Assembly (NCBI GenBank): GCA_903906365.1
Contig: CAIVKC010000018.1
Coordinates: 1-64,000 of the forward strand
Reading direction: 5' to 3'
From: an uncultured Bacteroidota bacterium
GTDB lineage: Bacteria > Bacteroidota > Bacteroidia > Chitinophagales > Chitinophagaceae
DNA: 64,000 nucleotides
Of the stretch, positions 8,424-17,220 are shown piece after piece. Each line of letters opens with the position of its first letter. Position 1 is the stretch's first letter. Under the pieces are notes generated by a model. The model made no database searches, was not told where the DNA came from, and worked only from the letters and a program-made list of their open reading frames with translations. The position numbers were made by a program, and so were the translations under genes.

Positions 8424-10844
8424 CTAGTTATCCCATTCGCAGCCAATGGGAGCCCCGGGGGGCATGGCTTCATGCTGCTGTGAGGGCTTTGCCTTTTCGG
8501 GGGATTTCATCCTTTCCAGCGCCAGGAGCAGGTGCGCCCTATAGGTCTCATCCGTGGCTGTTTTTAGCTGGGTCTCGGCATAGGCCTTGAGGTCATGGAG
8601 GCCCTGTTGTATGAATCCCTTGGCAGGAAAAGACAGCTGGTCGCTGACCGAAGCGCTCAATAGGTAGGTCAGCAGGAGCTGCTCATTTTGAAGTGCAATG
8701 AGCTGTTCAAATCCATTTCGCCTGGGAGATTTCCAGGTACCTGCAATCAGGCGGCTGACCATCTCCCCAACACCCAGACCGCCTGTCAGGGTCTTATACT
8801 GGACCATGCGGTTGAGCCTTTCGGCATTGAACAGGAAGGAAAGCGGAAAATCGGCCGCGGTCTCCGCTGCGCCCAGCGGATCAAAAGCCAGCCCGGTCCT
8901 GCGGTTAAATAATTCCCGGTCATAATTGTAACCGGCCGGTCTGGGAGGAATCAGCTGCAGGATCCGTTCGGGAAGGGCCAGGGAACTGGGGTCCAGGCAA
9001 TCTATAACGGCGTCCAGTGCGCGAAGTTGTTCTGCCCTGCCCAGTGGCCTGGTGACGGTCTGTCCATCACCGCGCAGGGCATAGGTATAATACATGCCGC
9101 CCACCATTTTGGTGACGGCTTCCAGCTGGTATCTGTGAAACAGATAAACAGGCACCAGGACATCTTCCAGCATGGCCATGGGCGTTCCGGGTCGGATGCT
9201 GTTGGAGCCAAAATCAGCGAGCGCCCTGGCCCGGACCTTCATCACTTCATGGAGTTCCGAGACAGCATCTGCCCCGTTGTCCCACAGATGGGCCTGCGGA
9301 TGAAGGCCGCCTGGTGCCCGGGCATCCCTGTCGGAAATAAACTGCAGGCCCCTGGCCGTGGCATCGGAGAGTATCTTCCCCAGGGCTGCGGCCTGGTCAG
9401 TGCCTGCCGGGAAATCCTGGTATCCCCAGGCAATGGAAACCTTATCCCATTGGCCAATGCCCTGGTCGTAAGCCTGGCTGAGATCGATCTGGCCCGCAGC
9501 ATTGAGTCGTACCAGCGGGTGGGGGTAGTCCATGACGCTGGCGCGGTTGTTGGCGCTGGAAGCGTAATTGTGCATGAGGCCAAGGGTATGGCCCACTTCA
9601 TGGGCGGCCAGCTGCCTGAGTCTTTGAAGGGCCATCTGCAACATCTTATTGTCGGTGGGCAGTCCGTTTTCAAAGGGGGCCAGCAGGCTCTGGGCGATCA
9701 GGTAATCCTGCCGCACCCGGAGCGAACCCAGGGTAACATTTCCTTTGATGATTTCCCCGGTTCTCGGATCGACCACCGCCGACCCGTAACTCCAGCCCCG
9801 GGTGGAGCGGTGAACCCAGTTGATCATATTGTAGCGTATATCCATGGGGTCGGCACTGTCCGGCAGTACCCTGACCTGGAAAGCATTTTTATATCCTGCG
9901 GCCTCAAAGGCCTGGTTCCACCAGGAAGCGCCCTCCAGCAGGGCGCTGCGTATGGGCTCCGGGGTTCCGTTGTCTACATAATAGATGATGGGTTTAACCG
10001 GTTCGCTGAGGGCCGCGGCAGGGTCCTTTTTTTTCAGGCGGTGGCGGATCACATAGAATTTCTCAATGGGTTCGGCTACCGGTGTGGAATAATCGTAATA
10101 GGATTCGGGGATGAAACTCGAACGGGCATCGAAGCTGCGTGGCTGATAATCATGGTCGGGCAGCTGCACAAAGGAATGATGCATGCGCAGGGTAATGGCT
10201 TCCGGGGAAGGGGTGACAGACTGTACAAAGCCTCCGGCGCTGCCATCACTGCTGACCAGGGTGATGGTGGCTTCTATCTCCGTATTCATCGGAAAGTTTT
10301 TGGTGGCGGGCATATAAAGGGCGGAACGCGACCTGTCAAAGACATAATTGCCCTGCTGCATACTGCGGATGCGCACGGCTGCTTTGAGGGCATCACGCAG
10401 GATGAAATCCGTGGCATCGACCAGTACGCGGTTGCCTGTTTCGGCTTCTTCGGTAAATCCCCAGAGGACTGACTGGGCAAAGGACTGTTCCACCGCCCTT
10501 TTTTCGGCCTGGTCCCCCGTCTGGGCCCGGTAGGCATAATTGGGCTGCACCAGCAGAATCTTGCGGCCCACGCGGGAGAACCTGACAATGCTGGTGGCTC
10601 CCAGCTGGCCCCTGTCCAGACCGATGTCATTGGAGCCCAGCCCCGCCGGCAGGGAGGTCAGATAGAGCATCTCCGTGTCAAGGCGGCTGACTTCCAGCCA
10701 AATTTTGCCGGCACCTTCATCCCAGTAGGTATTCAGGTAGCCTTCCTGCTTTTTCAGACCACTGGTTTTTTCTTCAATGGAAGGCAGCTTTTGCCCGAGG
10801 GCCAAAGAGCAGCTGAAAAGCATCAGTACGCAGCAAAATTTCAT
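8424..10844 (-). CDS. Secreted zinc-dependent metalloprotease (DUF5117/DUF4953 type)
   Basis: An 806-residue secreted protein with a signal peptide (MKFCCVLMLFSCSLALGQ). The zinc site HEVGHTLGLMH at about residues 415-425 is the metzincin pattern HExxHxxGxxH, followed by a conserved NYASS. N-terminal DUF5118/DUF5117-like and C-terminal DUF4953-like regions flank it, as in the large zinc-dependent metalloproteases found widely in Bacteroidota. The physiological substrate of this family is not established. The ABC permease gene lies about 300 bp downstream in the same orientation; that gap shows no clear terminator, so co-transcription is possible but unproven. A long antisense reading frame opposite this gene is a composition effect. 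Confidence 0.88.
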   Translation of the reverse strand: MKFCCVLMLFSCSLALGQKLPSIEEKTSGLKKQEGYLNTYWDEGAGKIWLEVSRLDTEMLYLTSLPAGLGSNDIGLDRGQLGATSIVRFSRVGRKILLVQPNYAYRAQTGDQAEKRAVEQSFAQSVLWGFTEEAETGNRVLVDATDFILRDALKAAVRIRSMQQGNYVFDRSRSALYMPATKNFPMNTEIEATITLVSSDGSAGGFVQSVTPSPEAITLRMHHSFVQLPDHDYQPRSFDARSSFIPESYYDYSTPVAEPIEKFYVIRHRLKKKDPAAALSEPVKPIIYYVDNGTPEPIRSALLEGASWWNQAFEAAGYKNAFQVRVLPDSADPMDIRYNMINWVHRSTRGWSYGSAVVDPRTGEIIKGNVTLGSLRVRQDYLIAQSLLAPFENGLPTDNKMLQMALQRLRQLAAHEVGHTLGLMHNYASSANNRASVMDYPHPLVRLNAAGQIDLSQAYDQGIGQWDKVSIAWGYQDFPAGTDQAAALGKILSDATARGLQFISDRDARAPGGLHPQAHLWDNGADAVSELHEVMKVRARALADFGSNSIRPGTPMAMLEDVLVPVYLFHRYQLEAVTKMVGGMYYTYALRGDGQTVTRPLGRAEQLRALDAVIDCLDPSSLALPERILQLIPPRPAGYNYDRELFNRRTGLAFDPLGAAETAADFPLSFLFNAERLNRMVQYKTLTGGLGVGEMVSRLIAGTWKSPRRNGFEQLIALQNEQLLLTYLLSASVSDQLSFPAKGFIQQGLHDLKAYAETQLKTATDETYRAHLLLALERMKSPEKAKPSQQHEAMPPGAPIGCEWDN

Positions 10845-10943
10845 GGCAGTTGGTTTTAGGTATACAATTTAAGCAAAAGCGGGGCTCAGCCGGCATCCCT
10901 ATGCAGGAATCACTGTTGCGGGCATTCTTTTTTTTCGGGTATA

Positions 10944-11177
10944 TCAGCTGCCCCTGTCACTTTTCCACCAGCGGTATCCGATGAATCCGATGATGGCCAG
11001 GGGGGCGGCAGCCAGGTAAATGATCCCCGCATTGAGGGCAGCCGCCGGTTTTTCTCCCAGCTGCTGGGCAGTCTTGGTGCAGATGGAGCACTGGCCGTGG
11101 GCGGTCTGAAAGGCAGCCAGCAGGATACAAAAAACTGCCAGCCCCAGAAGGGTCCCTTTATTCATCTCAGAAGACAT
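10944..11177 (-). CDS. Small conserved membrane protein with CxxC
   Basis: A 77-residue protein with a signal-like first helix (about residues 8-27), a CSIC pair just after the predicted cleavage region, and a second transmembrane helix (IIYLAAAPLAIIGFIGYRWWK). Such short proteins of the pattern Q-C-x-x-C-K-x-x-A-x-x-x-G-E...GLNAGI-Y are common in Bacteroidota, but I know no defined function. The CxxC could bind metal or be redox-active on the periplasmic side. A TAACTTTG box directly precedes the ATG, implying its own promoter and an almost leaderless message. TypA is upstream on the same strand behind a terminator, so this is an independent transcript. Confidence 0.72.
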   Translation of the reverse strand: MSSEMNKGTLLGLAVFCILLAAFQTAHGQCSICTKTAQQLGEKPAAALNAGIIYLAAAPLAIIGFIGYRWWKSDRGS

Positions 11178-11182
11178 TTAGG

Positions 11183-11190
11183 CAAAGTTA
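11183..11190 (-). promoter_or_regulatory. TAACTTTG -7 box for small membrane protein gene
   Basis: On the minus strand TAACTTTG matches the Bacteroidota -7 consensus TAnnTTTG and ends five bases before the ATG at 11177. No good -33 TTTG is visible at the expected spacing. If active, the transcript starts almost at the start codon. Confidence 0.42.
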
Positions 11191-11222
11191 TCATCATTCT
11201 GCTTTGGTAAGAGCATATTCCC

Positions 11223-11260
11223 AAACAAAAACCCCCCATTAAGATATCTAATGAGGGGTC
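11223..11260 (-). terminator. Intrinsic terminator of typA
   Basis: Read on the minus strand, ACCCCTCATTA pairs with TAATGGGGGGT across a short loop (GATATCT region) and is followed by TTTTTGTTT. It starts 25 bp after the typA stop, the classic place and form for a Rho-independent terminator. Confidence 0.82.
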
Positions 11261-11284
11261 TGATATAAGATAGGCCTGCCTGAA

Positions 11285-13090
11285 TCAGGCTTCGGCTGTC
11301 ATTCTCTTCTGCACTTTCTTGCGCTCGTCCTCATTGAGGATCACCTTGCGCATACGGATGTTTTTGGGAGTGACTTCAATGCACTCATCCTGCTGGATAT
11401 ATTCCATGCATTCCTCCAGGGTCATCAGGGTTTTGGGTGCGATGCGCGATGCGTCATCACTTCCGCTGGCCCGGTGGTTGGTCAGTTTCTTGGGCTCGGT
11501 GGCATTTACAATGAGGTCCCCTGGCTTGATGTGCTCGGCAATGATCTGGCCGGTATAGACTTCCTCTCCCGGATCGACGAAAAATATCCCGCGGTCCTGG
11601 AGCTTATCGATGGAATAGCCGGTGGTCCTTTCCTGGTTCTTGGAAAGAAGCACCCCGTTGTTTCTGCCGGGGATGGGGCCTTTCCATGGTTTGTATTCCA
11701 GAAAACGGTGGGCCATTACGGCCTCTCCGGCTGTATTGGTAAGCATATTGCTGCGCAGGCCGATCAGGCCCCGGGAAGGAATCTCAAATTCCAGGTGCTG
11801 CATTTCGCCCTTGGATTCCATGATCAGCATTTCGCCCTTGCGCTGGGTGACCAGGTCAATGACTTTGCCGCTGTATTCGCCCGGTACATCCACTACCAGG
11901 ATTTCATAGGGCTCATTCTTTTTGCCGTCTATTTCCTTGATCAGGACAGTAGGCTGTCCGATGGTAATTTCAAATCCTTCGCGGCGCATGGTTTCAATGA
12001 GGATCCCCAAATGGAGGATACCCCTTCCGAAAACCAGGAAGCTGTCCGCACTGTCGGTGTCTTCTACGCGGAGTGCGAGGTTCTTTTCGGTTTCCTTCAT
12101 CAGGCGGTCCCTTAACTGACGGCTGGTGACAAATTTGCCGTCTCTTCCGAAAAAAGGGCTGTTATTGATGCTGAACAGCATACTCATCGTTGGTTCATCC
12201 ACGCTGATGACAGGAAGGGCTTCCTGCACTTCGGCATCAGATATGGTGTCGCCAATATTGAAATTCTCCAGGCCGACCACCGCGCAGATATCGCCCGCCA
12301 TGACCTCGGTGGCCTTTTTCTTGCCCATACCCATAAAGGTATAGAGCTCTTTTATTTTCATGCGTTTCACGCCGTCAGCCTGCATCAGGGCAATGGACTG
12401 CCCTTCCTTGATGGATCCGCGGGCTACTTTGCCCACCGCTATCCTTCCCAGGAAGGAGGAATAGTCCAGGGAGGTAATCTGCATCTGCAAAGGACCTTCG
12501 GAGACCTTGGGAAGCGGAACATATTCGATGATACCATCCAGCAGCGGGGTGATGTCCTCACACTGCTCATTGACCTTATTGAACCAGCCGTTTTTTCCGG
12601 AACCATAGAAGGTCGGGAAATCCAGCTGCTCTTCGGTGGCATCCAGGTTAAAAAACAGTTCAAACACGGCATCATGCACTTCATCGGGACGACAATTGGG
12701 TTTGTCCACCTTATTGATGACGACAATGGGCTTTAAATTGAGATGCAGGGCTTTCTGCAGCACAAAACGGGTCTGGGGCATGGGGCCTTCAAAGGCATCG
12801 ACCAGCAGCAGCACGCCATCCGCCATTTTGAGTACCCTTTCCACTTCACCCCCGAAATCGGAGTGACCAGGGGTGTCTATAACATTGATTTTGGTGCCCT
12901 TGTATTCAACGGCTGCATTCTTGGAGAAAATGGTTATGCCCCTTTCCTTTTCGAGGTCATTGCTGTCCATGATCAGTTCACCGGTTTCCTGGTTATCCCT
13001 GAATACCTTGGTGGCATGGAGGATCTTGTCTACCAGGGTTGTCTTTCCATGGTCAACGTGGGCAATAATTGCGATGTTGCGAATATTCAT
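11285..13090 (-). CDS. typA: Ribosome-associated GTPase TypA/BipA
   Basis: Translational GTPase related to EF-G that acts on the ribosome, with known roles in 50S assembly, cold growth and stress. The 601-residue protein starts MNIRNIAIIAHVDHGKTTLV at ATG 13090; a TTG further upstream is rejected because this is the conserved N-terminus. G1 (AHVDHGKTT), G3 (DTPGHSDF) and G4 (NKVDK) are all present, followed by EF-G-like beta-barrel and alpha/beta domains and the BipA-specific C-terminal domain. A strong promoter at 13186-13216 and a terminator at 11223-11260 bracket it as a single-gene transcription unit with a leader of about 90 nt. Confidence 0.97.
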   Translation of the reverse strand: MNIRNIAIIAHVDHGKTTLVDKILHATKVFRDNQETGELIMDSNDLEKERGITIFSKNAAVEYKGTKINVIDTPGHSDFGGEVERVLKMADGVLLLVDAFEGPMPQTRFVLQKALHLNLKPIVVINKVDKPNCRPDEVHDAVFELFFNLDATEEQLDFPTFYGSGKNGWFNKVNEQCEDITPLLDGIIEYVPLPKVSEGPLQMQITSLDYSSFLGRIAVGKVARGSIKEGQSIALMQADGVKRMKIKELYTFMGMGKKKATEVMAGDICAVVGLENFNIGDTISDAEVQEALPVISVDEPTMSMLFSINNSPFFGRDGKFVTSRQLRDRLMKETEKNLALRVEDTDSADSFLVFGRGILHLGILIETMRREGFEITIGQPTVLIKEIDGKKNEPYEILVVDVPGEYSGKVIDLVTQRKGEMLIMESKGEMQHLEFEIPSRGLIGLRSNMLTNTAGEAVMAHRFLEYKPWKGPIPGRNNGVLLSKNQERTTGYSIDKLQDRGIFFVDPGEEVYTGQIIAEHIKPGDLIVNATEPKKLTNHRASGSDDASRIAPKTLMTLEECMEYIQQDECIEVTPKNIRMRKVILNEDERKKVQKRMTAEA

Positions 13091-13185
13091 AATTTGTCCT
13101 TTTGGTATAAACCCCTTTACTTTCAGCAAAAACCATACAAGTCTTTACACCGTCAGTAAACAGTCCTACACTGTTTTTCGAGGCG

Positions 13186-13216
13186 CAAAGGTACACTAAT
13201 TCAACCGGAGGGCAAA
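13186..13216 (-). promoter_or_regulatory. Bacteroidota-type promoter of typA (TTTG-N19-TACCTTTG)
   Basis: On the minus strand TTTG (13216-13213) is separated by exactly 19 bp from TACCTTTG (13193-13186), matching the phylum's -33/-7 consensus for the primary sigma factor. The predicted transcript begins near 13180, about 90 nt before the typA ATG. This is the best promoter match I found in the window. Confidence 0.75.
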
Positions 13217-13246
13217 GTGAAAGCGAAAACTTAATTTTGAAGGGCC

Positions 13247-14374
13247 TTAGACCCGGATATAAATCTTGTTTTTATCCATAAAATACCCGACACTCCAACA
13301 TAGGAGCATGAAGGTCACCGCAAAGAGGAAGGAACCGAAATAGGCGCCCGCATTTTGAAAAATATGTATATATATCCAGTTGTAGACTGATACTTTGGGT
13401 TCGGCATGCAGGGTATAAAGCATGGTGGCGCCCAGTTCAGAGAGCAGGTAAATGGACAGGGGGTTTTTGCCAAAAACCTCGAAAAAATAGGTCCATTTGG
13501 TTTTGCCCAGAAAATCAATGACATATATGACCGCGCCCAGGATGATGCAATCCAGCCCCACCGTATACAGTACAAAGGAACTGGTCCATAATTTTTTATT
13601 GATGGGAAAGCCCAGGTCCCAGAAATAGGCAATGACCAGCAGTCCAAAACCGGCGAGCAGGAGTTTGGCCAGGCCTTCATAGGTCTTTCCCTTCTGCTGG
13701 ACAAAGCTGCCCACCACGTAACCGGCCACGACATTGCCGATGGAAGGCAGGGTACTGAGCCATCCTTCGGGATCAAAGGCAATGCCTTCCCCGTGGTACA
13801 TATGATTTTCGCCCATCAGCCATTTGTCGATCCGGATGCCCGCATTGCCCGTCATGCTCAAAGGATCGGAGGGATCCCCGTACCAGAACATGACACCCCA
13901 GTAGAGCAGCAGGATGGCCACACAGATAAAGACGGTAGCCCTGGGTTTGAGAAAATATATCAAAAGGGAGGCGGTGCCATAAGCCAGGGCAATGCGCTGC
14001 AGCACTCCCAGGATCCGGGTATGGGAAATGGGGGACAATATCCAGTGTCCCTGCTTATCGAGCTCCACGAAGGGAAACCAGTACATCAGGTATCCAAGCA
14101 CAAAAATGAGCAGGGTCCTTTTGCCGATTTTGGCCAGTACGGCCGGTGTGGTCATACCCGCCCATTTTGCCATTACAAAGCTCATGGCGTTGCCGACGGC
14201 AAACATAAAAGAGGGAAAAACCAGGTCGGTGGGGGTAAAACCATGCCATGCTGCATGTTTGAGGGGGGCATAGGAAAAAGGCCCGCTTCCCGGAGTATTT
14301 ACGATGATCATAAAGCAAAGGGTCATTCCCCGAAAAACGTCAAGAGCCTGGAACCGCTGGCTGGCAGTTGTCAT
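13247..14374 (-). CDS. DUF5009 / heparan-alpha-glucosaminide N-acetyltransferase-like membrane protein
   Basis: Polytopic membrane protein of 375 residues, related to the catalytic domain of the lysosomal transmembrane acetyltransferase HGSNAT (COG4299/DUF5009). The signature region near the N-terminus, LDVFRG followed by AAWHGFTPTDLVFPSFMF, contains the conserved His-Gly and Pro-Thr-Asp-Leu residues. About ten hydrophobic helices follow. ATG 14374 was chosen over a TTG two codons upstream. Bacteroidota homologues often sit with glycan-use genes, but the neighbours here (typA, DUF2905) do not inform function. Acyl transfer to a sugar is inferred from the family only. Confidence 0.85.
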   Translation of the reverse strand: MTTASQRFQALDVFRGMTLCFMIIVNTPGSGPFSYAPLKHAAWHGFTPTDLVFPSFMFAVGNAMSFVMAKWAGMTTPAVLAKIGKRTLLIFVLGYLMYWFPFVELDKQGHWILSPISHTRILGVLQRIALAYGTASLLIYFLKPRATVFICVAILLLYWGVMFWYGDPSDPLSMTGNAGIRIDKWLMGENHMYHGEGIAFDPEGWLSTLPSIGNVVAGYVVGSFVQQKGKTYEGLAKLLLAGFGLLVIAYFWDLGFPINKKLWTSSFVLYTVGLDCIILGAVIYVIDFLGKTKWTYFFEVFGKNPLSIYLLSELGATMLYTLHAEPKVSVYNWIYIHIFQNAGAYFGSFLFAVTFMLLCWSVGYFMDKNKIYIRV

Positions 14375-14471
14375 GAGCAATGGTTTTGATTATCCTGATT
14401 GGAATATATAAAAACCTGAATATCGGAAACTTTGGGCATTCAGCCATAGGCTTTCCGCAAAAAAACAGACC

Positions 14472-14696
14472 TCACAGAAAACGGCGTACCAGATGCAGCA
14501 GGAGGGAAACCAGCAGGCTGAGCAGCAGCATGGTGGTGATGGGAAAATAAAAGCGCAGATGCTCATTTTGGATCCGGATATCGCCCGGAAGCCGGCCGAT
14601 CCAGTGGAGTTTGTCGTGAAAAAAATACACGACCAGGCCCAGGGCGACCAGGCCCAGGCCGATCATTATGATATATTTTCCGGTCTGTGGGTTCAT
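14472..14696 (-). CDS. DUF2905 family small membrane protein
   Basis: A 74-residue protein from ATG 14696 with two transmembrane helices joined by the DUF2905 signature WIGRLPGDIRIQNEHLRFYFP. The longer frame to 14759 starts in non-conserved sequence and is rejected. DUF2905 proteins are widespread two-helix inner-membrane proteins without a known role. It lies about 100 bp upstream of the DUF5009 gene on the same strand, so the two could share a transcript. Confidence 0.85.
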   Translation of the reverse strand: MNPQTGKYIIMIGLGLVALGLVVYFFHDKLHWIGRLPGDIRIQNEHLRFYFPITTMLLLSLLVSLLLHLVRRFL

Positions 14697-14983
14697 AGTA
14701 TGCCTTTTATTTTCACACCTACCCCTGGTCGTCCTGATTTCTTTCCAAATGTAGGGCATCCCCGCTTAACATGAGCCAGGTGCGCCCTATAAGCAGGGAA
14801 TAGCAACTCCCCGCCTGTTTGCAGGGGCTGCATTAAAAAAACCATCCCCGGGGTATGGCTCCGGCAGAACCCGGGACAGCCTGCCTGAGCAGGCCTTTGA
14901 GGGCTCTGGCTATAATATATTAATTTTCCGGCCGTCCCCTGTAATACGCCCGGTATTTGATATATTCAGCCCAAATTTGACCT

Positions 14984-15985
14984 ATGCGCTTTTTAAAATG
15001 GGGTTTTTTTATCGCCCTGCTGCTCACCCTGGTTTATATGGCCGGCCCCTACCCTGCCACACCGGAATACCGGACGCAATGGCCCTCCCTGCCTGCTGAA
15101 CCCGGGGCGCTGATCAGCGATATCAAAGAAAAGGAAAGCCAGCATACACTCAAGCCTGACAACGAAGCCAGGATCCTGTGGGCCAGTGATTCCCTGAAAC
15201 AGCCCACCGAATACGCCATCGTATACCTGCACGGATTTTCAGCTTCCCAGGCGGAAGGCGACCCGGTTCATAAAAACATTGCCCGGGAATTTGGCTGCAA
15301 CCTCTATCTGTCGCGGCTGGCCGGACACGGCATTGATACAGTGGATGCCCTTTCGGGTCTGACCGCAGAGCAGTACTGGGAATCGGCCACCCGTGCCCTG
15401 GCCATTGGAAACCGGCTGGGTAAAAAGGTCATCCTCATGGCTACTTCTGCCGGTGGTGCCCTGGCCCTGAAACTGGCTGCCACTTATCCCGATAAAATCA
15501 GCGGACTGATCCTGCTCTCGCCCTGTATAGCCATCAATGACCCCGCTGCCTTCTTGCTCAATAACCATTGGGGCCTGCAGCTGGCTCAGTGGGTGCTGCA
15601 TTCCAAATATGTGGATTCAAAAGACCTCCGTCCGATCAACAGGCAATACTGGTATACCCATTACCGGGTAGAGGGCGCGGCCGCCCTGCAGGAATTCCTG
15701 GAGACCTCCATGAATCAGGAAACCTTTGCCAGAGTAAAACAACCCACCGACCTGTTATATTATTATAAGGACGAGATCCACCAGGACAGTACCGTCAAGG
15801 TTTCAGCCATGCTCCATATGTTCGACCAGCTGGGAACCCCGGGGGACCTGAAAAGAAAAAAAGCCATGCCGGAAGCGGGCACCCATGTCATTGGCTCCTA
15901 TATCCGCTCCGGCGATGTGCAGGGAGTGCAGCAGGAAATAGAAAAATTCCTCACCGGGGTGATGAAACTTTCCCCCGTGCACTGA
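14984..15985 (+). CDS. Membrane-anchored alpha/beta hydrolase
   Basis: A 333-residue predicted esterase or lipase of the alpha/beta-hydrolase fold. One hydrophobic N-terminal helix (residues 5-20) anchors it or is an uncleaved signal. The oxyanion-loop motif YLHGFSAS is at about 81-88, the nucleophile elbow LMATSAGGA has Ser155, and a C-terminal His in GTHVIGS near residue 298 would complete the triad. The elbow reads A-T-S-A-G instead of G-x-S-x-G, a substitution known in some hydrolases but worth noting. It lies upstream of, and on the same strand as, a ketoacyl synthase and a lipid kinase, suggesting a role in lipid metabolism. Substrate unknown. Confidence 0.82.
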   Translation: MRFLKWGFFIALLLTLVYMAGPYPATPEYRTQWPSLPAEPGALISDIKEKESQHTLKPDNEARILWASDSLKQPTEYAIVYLHGFSASQAEGDPVHKNIAREFGCNLYLSRLAGHGIDTVDALSGLTAEQYWESATRALAIGNRLGKKVILMATSAGGALALKLAATYPDKISGLILLSPCIAINDPAAFLLNNHWGLQLAQWVLHSKYVDSKDLRPINRQYWYTHYRVEGAAALQEFLETSMNQETFARVKQPTDLLYYYKDEIHQDSTVKVSAMLHMFDQLGTPGDLKRKKAMPEAGTHVIGSYIRSGDVQGVQQEIEKFLTGVMKLSPVH

Positions 15986-16080
15986 ATCACCCAATAGAGG
16001 GTGAGTCGCAGCCGGCAAGCCATGTTTTGCTGCCACTGACGCATTTCGTAATTTTCCATTTCACGAAAAATGTTTGCCAT

Positions 16081-17127
16081 ATGATACGTTCCAGAATTGC
16101 AGGCATCGGCAGCTACACTCCCGAGCAGGTGGTCACCAATAAGGACCTGGAGCAGTATATGGAAACCTCGGACGCCTGGATACAGGAAAGGACCGGTATC
16201 CGGGAAAGGCATTATGCGGCGCGCACCGGCGAAACGACCACCACCATGGGCGTGAAAGCGGCCAGCATTGCCCTGGAACGGGCGGGCATCGGGGCCGGGG
16301 AGGTGGACTTTATCATTTTTGCGACCCTGAGCCCGGATTATTATTTCCCCGGTTGCGGCGTGCTGGTCCAGCGTGCCATGAAAATGGGGGAGATCGGGGC
16401 GCTGGACATTCGCAACCAGTGCAGTGGTTTCCTGTATGCCTTAAGCGTAGCAGACCAGTTCATCAAAGCCGGCATGTATAAAAACATCCTGGTCATCGGA
16501 AGCGAAAAACATTCCTTCGGCCTTGATTTCTCCACCAGGGGCCGCAATATCTCGGTTATTTTCGGTGACGGGGCGGGGGCCGTCCTGCTGCAGCCCACCC
16601 AAAAGGAGGGCCAGGGCATCCTGAGTACCCACCTGCACAGCGACGGGGAAAGCGCCGAGATCCTGGCCATGTATAATCCCGGTACCCACGCCAACCACTG
16701 GAAACCGGGACTGGCCGATTTCGAGGAAGCCCCCATCGGAGAGATGTTCATGAGCCATGCCATGATTGACAAGGCCCAGAATTTCCCCTTCATGGACGGT
16801 CCGGCCGTCTTCAAAAAAGCCATCATCAAAATTCCGGAAGTGGTCCTGGAAGCCCTGGGTGCCAATAACTACCGGCCATCCGACCTGGACCTGCTAATCC
16901 CCCACCAGGCAAACCTGCGCATCTGCCAGGTCGTCCAGCAAACCCTTGGTCTCCGGGATGACCAGGTGCATAATAATATACAGCGCTATGGCAACACCAC
17001 GGCAGCCTCCATTCCCATCGCCCTGTGTGAGGCCTGGGAAATGGGCAAGATCTCCGAAGGCGACCTGGTCTGCCTGGCTGCCTTCGGAAGTGGCTTCACC
17101 TGGGCTGCCGCCCTGCTGCACTGGTAG
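16081..17127 (+). CDS. 3-oxoacyl-ACP synthase III-like (FabH family)
   Basis: A 348-residue thiolase-fold enzyme condensing an acyl-CoA starter with malonyl-ACP, or a related reaction. ATG 16081 gives the conserved start MIRSRIAGIGSYTPEQVVTN. The FabH catalytic triad is intact: Cys114 in RNQCSGF, His275 in IPHQAN and Asn305 in YGNTTAAS. It is about 30 residues longer than housekeeping FabH, mainly in the stretch around 190-245 that caps the substrate pocket, so it is probably a specialised KASIII rather than the primary fabH. The hydrolase precedes it and the lipid kinase follows 93 bp later on the same strand. Confidence 0.88.
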   Translation: MIRSRIAGIGSYTPEQVVTNKDLEQYMETSDAWIQERTGIRERHYAARTGETTTTMGVKAASIALERAGIGAGEVDFIIFATLSPDYYFPGCGVLVQRAMKMGEIGALDIRNQCSGFLYALSVADQFIKAGMYKNILVIGSEKHSFGLDFSTRGRNISVIFGDGAGAVLLQPTQKEGQGILSTHLHSDGESAEILAMYNPGTHANHWKPGLADFEEAPIGEMFMSHAMIDKAQNFPFMDGPAVFKKAIIKIPEVVLEALGANNYRPSDLDLLIPHQANLRICQVVQQTLGLRDDQVHNNIQRYGNTTAASIPIALCEAWEMGKISEGDLVCLAAFGSGFTWAAALLHW

Positions 17128-17220
17128 TCTCCCAAAAGATCCGCGGGGCCGGGTATTTTTTACAGGCGGCACGGAAGGGCACTGAAATTAACTGGATATT
17201 TGAATCTTTGAGACACTGCC

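Noticed and set aside
9027-10472. 481-residue plus-strand frame opposite the metalloprotease
   Set aside because: Exact antisense of a gene with an intact zinc motif and signal peptide; low-complexity composition and no domain.
13091-13129. Longer typA start at an upstream TTG
   Set aside because: Adds 13 residues not found in BipA proteins; the ATG at 13090 gives the conserved N-terminus.
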